Shown: piece after piece, positions 1 to 4,241 of the stretch
Layout of the letters: every line of letters starts with the position of its first letter
Numbering within the stretch: the stretch's first letter is position 1
Assembly: GCA_964408785.1 (NCBI GenBank)
Contig: CAYPAS010000046.1
Location: forward strand, 1-7,248
Length of the DNA: 7,248 nt
Direction of reading: 5' to 3'
Source of the DNA: UBA12465 sp964408785
GTDB lineage: Bacteria; Patescibacteriota; Patescibacteriia; Patescibacteriales; UBA12465
The notes under the pieces: model-generated
Database searches by the model: none
What the model was told of the DNA's origin: nothing
Seen by the model: the letters and a program-made list of their open reading frames with translations, nothing else
Translations under genes and position numbers: made by a program

Positions 1-983
1 GCCCAGGAAGAAATAAAAAATAAAGCCGTTGATCCCAAAAAAGAAATAAGAAAAAGAAAAATATAAAGCTGCCGCATCCTTTTTTTTGCCGCTTCCCTGC
101 CATTTTTAACCGCCCTTACCATGGCCGGAAAAAGGGATGAACAGATAATGACCGGTAAAAAATACCAAGATTCGGAAACTTTAACAGCGGCGGCATATTG
201 GCCGACGGCCGTCTCGCCAAGCATCCGGCCAATCATTATTTGGTCGATCTTCATATATACATAAACAGAAAGGCTAGAAAACATCAGTGGCCAAGAAGCT
301 GAAATAAGCCGACGCGCTAAACTCCTATCGCCAAACCAGGAAAAAACCCGACCGCCTTGGCGGTGATACATGAAAAATAAACCGCCAGCCAGCCAAAAAG
401 AATCTAAAAGGTAAATCAACATCAAATAAACTAAAGGCAAATGAAAACAAATGAAGATTATCTTTAAAGTAACGGTTAGAAAAACAGCAAAAAGCTGGGC
501 ATAGACGCTAAAACGGGAGCGGACTTCGGCTTGAAAAAAAACCTGGATAACACTGGAAGCCTGGAATAAAAAAGTTAAGGAAAACAAAAAAGCCATCAAC
601 CGCACGCTATTTGATTCCTCTATAAAGAAAACGGCGGCGACAGAAGAAATGGCGGCCAACAGACCTCCCAAAATTTTTAAAATAAAAGAAGTTCCCAACA
701 AGCTATTAACTGATTCAGGGGTTCTTACCAGTTCTCTAGCAATCACGCTATCTAAACCCAAACTGGCCAAAAAAGAAAAAGCACTGACAATCGCGATCGC
801 GTAGCTTACCCGTCCATAATCTTCCGGCCCTAAATATCTAATAACCAGAACACCGGCCAAAAAAGAAGCTAGCAAAGAACTTGCCTGGCCAATAAAAAGC
901 CAGCCGGTGTTATGAAAATAACGCCTTAGACCAGCGTCTTCCCAAAAAGTCTTAATTTTTTTCTCCAAAAAATCACTTAGCAT
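1..983 (-). CDS. Wzx/MviN-type polysaccharide (O-antigen) flippase, C-terminus beyond the left edge
   Basis: Reading the minus strand from the ATG at 983-981 gives 327 codons without a stop, running off the left edge. The protein is strongly hydrophobic with repeated membrane segments. It carries hallmarks of the polysaccharide biosynthesis/MATE-like flippase family: an N-terminal helix followed by VIRYLGPEDYGRVSYA (about residues 47-62), then SLGLDSVIARELV (about 74-86), and mid-protein MKIDQIMIGRMLGETAVGQYAAA (about 244-266, near-invariant in Wzx-like proteins). The family usually has 400-480 residues, so roughly a quarter is missing. Known role: moving undecaprenyl-diphosphate-linked sugar units across the cytoplasmic membrane for surface polysaccharide assembly. 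There is no convincing Shine-Dalgarno sequence, and the promoter at 995-1023 would leave only about 5 nt of leader. It is divergent from the DedA gene. The sugar substrate cannot be inferred. Confidence 0.9.
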   Translation of the reverse strand, partial: MLSDFLEKKIKTFWEDAGLRRYFHNTGWLFIGQASSLLASFLAGVLVIRYLGPEDYGRVSYAIAIVSAFSFLASLGLDSVIARELVRTPESVNSLLGTSFILKILGGLLAAISSVAAVFFIEESNSVRLMAFLFSLTFLFQASSVIQVFFQAEVRSRFSVYAQLFAVFLTVTLKIIFICFHLPLVYLMLIYLLDSFWLAGGLFFMYHRQGGRVFSWFGDRSLARRLISASWPLMFSSLSVYVYMKIDQIMIGRMLGETAVGQYAAAVKVSESWYFLPVIICSSLFPAMVRAVKNGREAAKKRMRQLYIFLFLISFLGSTALFFISSW

Positions 984-994
984 ATCTTTATTCC

Positions 995-1023
995 AGTATA
1001 TTTCTTCTAAAAGATATTCACAA
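995..1023 (-). promoter_or_regulatory. Promoter of the flippase gene, near-leaderless
   Basis: On the minus strand, TTGTGA (1023-1018) and TATACT (1000-995) are separated by exactly 17 bp. They match the sigma-70 consensus at 4/6 and 5/6. Transcription would start near 988, about 5 nt before the ATG at 983, so the mRNA would be practically leaderless. This agrees with the lack of a clear Shine-Dalgarno sequence. Confidence 0.5.
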
Positions 1024-1040
1024 GCCGCCCAAGCCAGACA

Positions 1041-1069
1041 TTACAAAAAGCTATCCAATCTGTTATAAT
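1041..1069 (+). promoter_or_regulatory. Extended -10 promoter of the DedA gene, predicted leaderless
   Basis: TGTTATAAT at 1061-1069 is a perfect extended -10 element (TGnTATAAT). The -35 partner at 17 bp is only TTACAA (1041-1046), which is weak but tolerated with an extended -10. Transcription should begin around 1075-1077, and the ATG is at 1077. No Shine-Dalgarno sequence precedes it, so the message is probably leaderless. Confidence 0.65.
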
Positions 1070-1076
1070 CATAAAC

Positions 1077-1886
1077 ATGGAAAAGGGTTTAGAATTACTA
1101 TCAATAATCATTAATCAATTTGGTTGGCTGGGAAACTGGCTTTTTTTATTAATCGCCTTATTAGAGTGCGTTCCTTTTGTTGGCGGCTTCTTTCCTGGCG
1201 GCACCCTGGTTTCCGCCGGCGCCTTCTTGGCCGCCCAAGGAGACTTCAATCCTTATAAAATACTTCTTTTTGCTTTTATCGGCGCCGTCATCGGCGACTA
1301 CTTAGGTTTTTTCGCGGGGTATTACGGCGGCAAAAGCTTGATTGGAAAAAATGTATCGCGCCTGGAATTATTAAAAAAAGGCGAAGGCCTTTTTCAGCGT
1401 TATGGCGCGAGAAGTATCGTTTGGGGGAGATTCTTCGGCGCCACCCGCGCTCTAATCCCCTTCTTAGTTGGCAGTTACGGCATGAAACCCCTGGCCTTCC
1501 CCCCCTGGAATATACTAGGCGCTGCCATTTGGGCGATGTTTACCGTTGGTTTCGGTTATTTTTCCGGTAGCCTAATTGTTGCCATCTGGCATCGCTTGTC
1601 TCACGGCTTGTCACTGGTCATAATTGCTATTCTAGCGATAAGCGCCGTTATAATATTAATAAGAAGGCACCAGAAAAAAATATCAAAAAACTTTTCCGAT
1701 CTCAGTCTCAGTTTCAGTCACTGGCTTTTCAAGAGTCGGCTTTTTGACTTTCTTGATGACTACTACCCAGAAATCAAGGAATTATCAAACATTAAAAAAA
1801 CTCGCGTGATTATCTTCTGGCTTTTTCTTTGGCTGGCTTGCCTATCAATAATCTACCTCAGTTCTCTAGTCTTGGATATTATCTAA
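1077..1886 (+). CDS. DedA-family (SNARE-associated/VTT domain) membrane protein
   Basis: This is a 269-residue integral membrane protein of the DedA family. Family landmarks are in order: an acidic residue before the first re-entrant region (E30 in LLECVPFVGGFFPGG), GAVIGDYLGFFAGYYGGKS (about 69-87, with D74), and GRFFGATRALIPFLVG (117-132). R118 and R124 in the last motif have the spacing of the two essential arginines of E. coli YqjA. Membrane segments follow at about 145-170 and 176-196. DedA proteins support envelope integrity, and some members have been shown to recycle undecaprenyl phosphate or other lipids. Beyond the usual ~200-residue domain there is a basic stretch and a further helix (about 243-265), so the C-terminus is longer than in simple DedA proteins. 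It is divergent from a polysaccharide flippase. No Shine-Dalgarno sequence is present, and the start lies right after an extended -10 box. Confidence 0.92.
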   Translation: MEKGLELLSIIINQFGWLGNWLFLLIALLECVPFVGGFFPGGTLVSAGAFLAAQGDFNPYKILLFAFIGAVIGDYLGFFAGYYGGKSLIGKNVSRLELLKKGEGLFQRYGARSIVWGRFFGATRALIPFLVGSYGMKPLAFPPWNILGAAIWAMFTVGFGYFSGSLIVAIWHRLSHGLSLVIIAILAISAVIILIRRHQKKISKNFSDLSLSFSHWLFKSRLFDFLDDYYPEIKELSNIKKTRVIIFWLFLWLACLSIIYLSSLVLDII

Positions 1887-1915
1887 TAAAAAACCGGAAA
1901 CTTTTTAGCTTCCGG
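1887..1915 (-). terminator. Intrinsic terminator of the 151-residue hypothetical gene
   Basis: CCGGAA (1894-1899) pairs with TTCCGG (1910-1915). On the minus strand the stem is followed by TTTTTTA (1893-1887); on the plus strand it is not followed by a T run. The terminator therefore serves the minus-strand gene ending at 1926 and abuts the stop codon of the convergent DedA gene. Confidence 0.7.
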
Positions 1916-1925
1916 CTGATAAAAA

Positions 1926-2381
1926 TTAAGATTTAACAAAAGGCCCAGGCAACGGTGAAGCGCTCAAAAGCGCCATCCCCTTCCTGACTAACAAGAAGGC
2001 TAACTTAGCCTCGTAGATTTTGGCAATAAAATTTCTTTCGCCCAAATCTTCAATAATTACTAAACCAGGACCGCGACACCCATCAACCAAAAAAACAACA
2101 GGGTGTTTTTTTAGATAATCAAGGAAAAATGGTTTATCAAAAAGCTGTAAAACCTGCCCCTGGTTAACCGGAGTAATCGTTTCCGAATCACCATCCTCAA
2201 AATCAAAATCGCAAAGATGAAGCAAATGGCTTTGATTCTTGGTCACTATTTTATAGTTTATAAAATCAGGACTAATGAAATATTTAAAGAGTTTGTCAGC
2301 GTCTTTTATTAACAGATCGCTTTCTTCTGCCTCAAAAAATATTTTTACATTATTAGTTTTTAAATTTAGAGCCTTTTCCAC
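1926..2381 (-). CDS. Hypothetical acidic soluble protein, 151 residues
   Basis: I do not recognise this family. The start is a GTG at 2381-2379. It is chosen because a strong Shine-Dalgarno sequence (GAGGTGA, 2391-2385) lies just upstream and an in-frame TGA sits two codons before it, leaving no room for an earlier start. The protein has no signal peptide or membrane helix. It has an acidic patch around residues 57-66 (CDFDFEDGDSE), a hydrophobic core strand plus Gly-rich turn (VVFLVDGCRGPGLVIIEDLGE, split at about 95-115) and a Pro-rich tail (SPLPGPF, 142-148). This pattern fits a compact alpha/beta protein. It is monocistronic, with its own promoter and terminator, and divergent from the attenuated leader at 2455-2642. 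The strong Shine-Dalgarno sequence and the stop-free 456 bp support a real gene; no function is proposed. Confidence 0.75.
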   Translation of the reverse strand: MEKALNLKTNNVKIFFEAEESDLLIKDADKLFKYFISPDFINYKIVTKNQSHLLHLCDFDFEDGDSETITPVNQGQVLQLFDKPFFLDYLKKHPVVFLVDGCRGPGLVIIEDLGERNFIAKIYEAKLAFLLVRKGMALLSASPLPGPFVKS

Positions 2382-2384
2382 TTT

Positions 2385-2392
2385 TCACCTCT
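2385..2392 (-). promoter_or_regulatory. Shine-Dalgarno sequence deciding a GTG start
   Basis: The minus strand reads AGAGGTGA about 4 nt before the GTG at 2381-2379. It is one of only two clear Shine-Dalgarno sequences in the window, and together with the in-frame TGA it fixes this non-ATG start. Confidence 0.7.
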
Positions 2393-2412
2393 TTTAATGT
2401 TCTAATGAAAAC

Positions 2413-2441
2413 ATATAACCATAAATCGTTAAAAAAATCAA
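2413..2441 (-). promoter_or_regulatory. Candidate promoter of the 151-residue hypothetical gene
   Basis: The minus strand has TTGATT (2441-2436), a 17-bp spacer and TTATAT (2418-2413), with TATATG one base further as an alternative -10. Transcription would start near 2406, leaving about 25 nt of leader that contains the Shine-Dalgarno sequence. It lies back to back with the plus-strand promoter starting at 2455. The -10 match is modest. Confidence 0.4.
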
Positions 2442-2454
2442 CATCATTATTTTC

Positions 2455-2482
2455 TTGACATATTATTAAAATTTGCTAATAT
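2455..2482 (+). promoter_or_regulatory. Strong promoter of the attenuated leader/139-residue operon
   Basis: A perfect TTGACA at 2455-2460 is followed, after a 16-bp spacer, by TAATAT (2477-2482), preceded by TGC, which gives an extended -10. Transcription is expected near 2489. The leader-peptide ATG is at 2490, so the leader ORF would be translated from a leaderless or nearly leaderless RNA. Confidence 0.7.
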
Positions 2483-2489
2483 TTAGATT

Positions 2490-2576
2490 ATGCGAAAACA
2501 AAGCTTTAACCAAATTCTAAACATTATCAACGTCCTCAAGGGCGGCGATTTTAATATTCCTTTGGTAAGAGCATAA
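2490..2576 (+). CDS. 28-residue leader peptide of a transcription attenuator
   Basis: A short ORF (ATG 2490, TAA 2574-2576) starts almost exactly at the predicted transcription start. It ends 29 nt before the terminator hairpin. Its middle reads QILNIINVL (residues 8-16). Overall it has 4 Ile, 3 Leu, 2 Val and 4 Asn in 28 residues. The last six codons (2557-2572 plus the stop) contain one arm of a predicted antiterminator that competes with the terminator at 2606-2642. A ribosome finishing this ORF would cover that arm and let the terminator form. A ribosome stalled earlier, or absent, would leave it free. There is no Shine-Dalgarno sequence, as expected for a leaderless start. The peptide itself need not have a function. 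The inference rests on position and base pairing, not on recognised homology. Confidence 0.55.
   Translation: MRKQSFNQILNIINVLKGGDFNIPLVRA
2531..2544 (+). promoter_or_regulatory. Small hairpin inside the leader ORF, possible pause site
   Basis: CGTCC (2531-2535) can pair with GGGCG (2540-2544) around a TCAA tetraloop, with one G-U pair. It sits in the middle of the leader ORF, upstream of the antiterminator arm. Here it could slow RNA polymerase so that the first ribosome catches up. The short stem makes this a weak call. Confidence 0.3.
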
Positions 2577-2624
2577 AACAAGAAAAAGAAAGTAAAATAT
2601 ACATGCCGCTCTTACCAATAGGAA
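2557..2624 (+). promoter_or_regulatory. Antiterminator hairpin competing with the attenuator terminator
   Basis: Positions 2557-2572 pair with 2608-2624 over 16 base pairs. The core, TTGGTAAGAGC (2562-2572) with GCTCTTACCAA (2608-2618), is 11 perfect pairs. It continues as TTCCT with AGGAA around a single bulged U at 2619. The loop is 35 nt. The 3' arm includes most of the 5' arm of the terminator (2606-2613) and the first bases of its 3' arm, so the two structures cannot coexist. The 5' arm lies inside the leader ORF's last codons, which links folding to the ribosome's position. Confidence 0.7.
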
Positions 2625-2642
2625 GAGCGGTTTTAGTTTTTT
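2606..2642 (+). terminator. Attenuator: intrinsic terminator upstream of the 139-residue gene
   Basis: CCGCTCTT (2606-2613) pairs with AAGAGCGG (2623-2630), with an inner CC/GG pair and an AATA loop. It is followed directly by TTTTAGTTTTTT (2631-2642). This is a good intrinsic terminator, placed between a promoter and a gene instead of after one, which is the mark of attenuation. Confidence 0.85.
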
Positions 2643-2667
2643 AACAAAAGAATAAATGATTAACAAA

Positions 2668-2674
2668 AAAGGAG
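2668..2674 (+). promoter_or_regulatory. Strong Shine-Dalgarno sequence of the 139-residue gene
   Basis: AAAGGAG lies 9 nt before the ATG at 2684. It is the best ribosome binding site in the window and supports M1 rather than the internal Met at residue 24 as the start. Confidence 0.75.
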
Positions 2675-2683
2675 AAAGAAAAA

Positions 2684-3103
2684 ATGGAACAATCAAGCGT
2701 GGTAATCGAAAGCGATATTTATGTCACCAATAACCAAAGAAAACTTTATTCTATGTCCGTCTTAATATTCTTTACAAGTCTAGAAGAAGAATTAATCAAT
2801 AATTTTAAAAAAAGAGCGCCGGGAAAAAACGAATATGCCGCCCTAGAAATGATTCATTCTTTAAGCAAAAAATCGGCCAACCGCGCCTTTCATTACGGAA
2901 ACGTTGCGGATGCTTTTTCTTATCTATGTATATGGAAAAAAGATAGCACTTTTAAAAAAGTGCCGCCGATAAAAACCCCTAGAAAAAAAGGGGGGTTTAG
3001 CAAAGAAGAAGCCATAAAAATAAAAAAAGAGTGGATAAGAAAAAAATTAGCGGTATGCCAATTACCACCGCGAGCACTTGTTGCAATAAGCAGATATTGT
3101 TAA
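2684..3103 (+). CDS. Hypothetical Lys-rich protein, 139 residues, controlled by an attenuator
   Basis: I do not recognise this family. The start is set by a strong Shine-Dalgarno sequence. The N-terminal two thirds look like a folded helical domain without a signal peptide (for example SLEEELINNFKKR at 32-44 and YAALEMIHSLSKK at 51-63). Residues 85-121 are very rich in Lys/Arg (KKGGFSKEEAIKIKKEW and flanks). The tail is VCQLPPRALVAISRYC, with Cys at 82, 125 and 139. The basic C-terminal part would suit nucleic-acid or ribosome contact, but that is speculation. It is monocistronic between the attenuator and a strong terminator. Two self-complementary stretches lie inside the ORF (2946-2963 and 2973-2998). 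The second contains an A7G6 run that could promote slippage; either shifted frame stops soon after. Transcription attenuation supports a regulated real gene. Confidence 0.72.
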   Translation: MEQSSVVIESDIYVTNNQRKLYSMSVLIFFTSLEEELINNFKKRAPGKNEYAALEMIHSLSKKSANRAFHYGNVADAFSYLCIWKKDSTFKKVPPIKTPRKKGGFSKEEAIKIKKEWIRKKLAVCQLPPRALVAISRYC

Positions 3104-3111
3104 TCAAAAAC

Positions 3112-3146
3112 AACCCCGATAAAATTATCGGGGTTTTATTTTTATT
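3112..3146 (+). terminator. Strong terminator shared by two convergent genes
   Basis: AACCCCGATAA (3112-3122) and TTATCGGGGTT (3125-3135) form an 11-bp perfect inverted repeat with a minimal loop. On the plus strand TTTTATTTTTATT follows. On the minus strand the stem is followed by GTTTTTGATT, so it probably works both ways: for the 139-residue gene and for the minus-strand gene ending at 3142. Confidence 0.88.
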
Positions 3147-3561
3147 GTCTCGGTCCGTAGCGCTCGTCAAATTCCGACTCATCTCCATAGGCCGCAAAAT
3201 CTAGGCGGCGATGATTGGGATCTTTAAAAGATTTTGAATTTGTCTGATGTTTAACGCCGCACCAATATTTTTCCGTTCTGCCAGCGATTTCTTTAGCATA
3301 GAGAAGAAAGCCATTAGCGTAACCACAATACATGCAACTCAACTTATCAAATAAAGGCAAATAATCTAGCTTAGCGCGATCACTTATCATTATATATCGC
3401 GAACGCTCAACTTTCTTTAAATTATATATAGGAAAACAGACAGCTTGATATAGCGACACTAGTAAATCTAACAAAACAAAGGCGAGCAACGGCAGCCAGA
3501 TAAACGGAAAAGAAAAACAATGGCCAAAAAAACGTTTAGAAGCAAAACGGCGATAATCCAT
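3142..3561 (-). CDS. Small membrane-anchored protein with a CxxC...C...H motif
   Basis: This is a 139-residue protein with one long N-terminal hydrophobic segment (about residues 16-42) after a basic start, then a soluble domain. The core reads CMYCGYANGFLLYAKEIAGR (76-95) followed by TEKYWCGVKHQ (96-106). This gives Cys76, Cys79, Cys101 and His105, which suggests a metal site or a redox Cys pair. From memory, this CxYCGYANG...EIA.RTE.YWC..KH pattern recurs in uncharacterised proteins of other bacteria, but I cannot name a family. RYIMISDRAKLDYL (55-68) precedes it. The tail (about 107-139) is polar and acidic. It follows the secreted-protein gene with a 5-bp gap and no clear Shine-Dalgarno sequence, so translation is probably coupled and the two products may work together at the membrane. 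A bidirectional terminator follows. Confidence 0.75.
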   Translation of the reverse strand: MDYRRFASKRFFGHCFSFPFIWLPLLAFVLLDLLVSLYQAVCFPIYNLKKVERSRYIMISDRAKLDYLPLFDKLSCMYCGYANGFLLYAKEIAGRTEKYWCGVKHQTNSKSFKDPNHRRLDFAAYGDESEFDERYGPRQ

Positions 3562-3566
3562 AATTA

Positions 3567-4175
3567 TTAATCGATTTCTGCGCCATCTTCAAGCATTATT
3601 GTTCCGGTTGCTGAAGTGGAAGAACAAACCTTTAGGGATTGCTGGTAAGTTTTAGTTATTGCTGAATAACCATTCTTTTCTGTTTCCTTTAAGAGTTTCT
3701 GTGAAGACTGAAAATCTTTCAAGCAAGCTTCTAGGTTTTCTGATTGCTTTTCAGTGGAAGAAATGGCGTTCTGCTGACAAGCACTTCTTTTGTTTATCGC
3801 CGCTTTTAACGACTCTTGAAAAGAATCAATCTGGGCTAACCAAGCGCCATCCTTAGTTTTTATAGCCGCCTGAACGCAAGTCGCTTCGCCAGCCTGGACT
3901 AAACGCAATCTATTTTGCGACATTTTTCTGACGCCCCACAAAGAACTACCTATCTTCTGGATTTTTTCATAAAACTTTATATCCGCCGGCGTTAAAATTT
4001 TTTCTAAAGTCGAACTAGCATTTTTAACCAAAGCCTGGCTCGAAGTGCTAGTCATTGATTTAGCCGGATCCTTAGCCTGAAGCTTAATCTGTCTAGTCGT
4101 AGTCGCCGCCTGTGTTTGTAAAACGGTAAATAAGACAAAAATAAGAGCACCGATAAAGATGGTAATTTTTTTCAT
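3567..4175 (-). CDS. Secreted hypothetical protein with four cysteines
   Basis: The 202-residue protein begins with a classical Sec signal peptide: MKK, a hydrophobic core (about 6-19) and a likely signal peptidase I site after TQA (residues 21-23). No lipobox Cys is present. The mature part has a Ser/Thr-rich linker (about 24-56), then mostly amphipathic helix. It has exactly four Cys (100, 133, 151, 184), which could form two disulphides outside the cytoplasm. There is no recognised enzyme motif. The last residues are acidic (LEDGAEID). The start is the only Met ahead of the signal peptide. The extended -10 at 4213-4221 would give about 30 nt of leader, without a Shine-Dalgarno sequence. 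It is the first gene of a probable two-gene unit with the small membrane protein downstream, and lies 66 bp after the antiporter gene. The function is unknown. Confidence 0.75.
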   Translation of the reverse strand: MKKITIFIGALIFVLFTVLQTQAATTTRQIKLQAKDPAKSMTSTSSQALVKNASSTLEKILTPADIKFYEKIQKIGSSLWGVRKMSQNRLRLVQAGEATCVQAAIKTKDGAWLAQIDSFQESLKAAINKRSACQQNAISSTEKQSENLEACLKDFQSSQKLLKETEKNGYSAITKTYQQSLKVCSSTSATGTIMLEDGAEID

Positions 4176-4192
4176 ATTGTTTTTTAGTTAAT

Positions 4193-4212
4193 AGCTATTT
4201 AAAGCTATTTAA
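4193..4212. repeat. Tandem 10-bp direct repeat at a transcription start
   Basis: AGCTATTTAA occurs twice back to back (4193-4202 and 4203-4212), adjacent to the minus-strand -10 box and spanning the predicted start near 4206. A 10-bp period places both copies on the same DNA face, as expected for a repressor site, but chance in AT-rich DNA is not excluded. Confidence 0.6.
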
Positions 4213-4221
4213 ATTATACCA
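4213..4221 (-). promoter_or_regulatory. Extended -10 promoter of the secreted-protein operon
   Basis: The minus strand reads TGGTATAAT (4221-4213), a perfect extended -10. The -35 position at 17 bp is only TTTTCC, so recognition would rely on the extended element. It gives the 3567-4175 and 3142-3561 genes their own start within the 66-bp gap after the antiporter gene. Confidence 0.6.
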
Positions 4222-4241
4222 TTTTGCCGTTGAAAGGAAAA

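Noticed and set aside
2656..2760. Short plus-strand ORF starting at the ATG at 2656
   Set aside because: It overlaps the start of the 139-residue gene in another frame, has no Shine-Dalgarno sequence and gives a low-complexity Lys/Arg-rich peptide.
2997..3197. 66-residue minus-strand ORF overlapping the 139-residue gene
   Set aside because: It runs through the strong terminator at 3112-3135, overlaps two better-supported genes and has no ribosome binding site.
3659..3856. 65-residue plus-strand ORF inside the secreted-protein gene
   Set aside because: It is antisense to a gene with a clear signal peptide and has no ribosome binding site or promoter.
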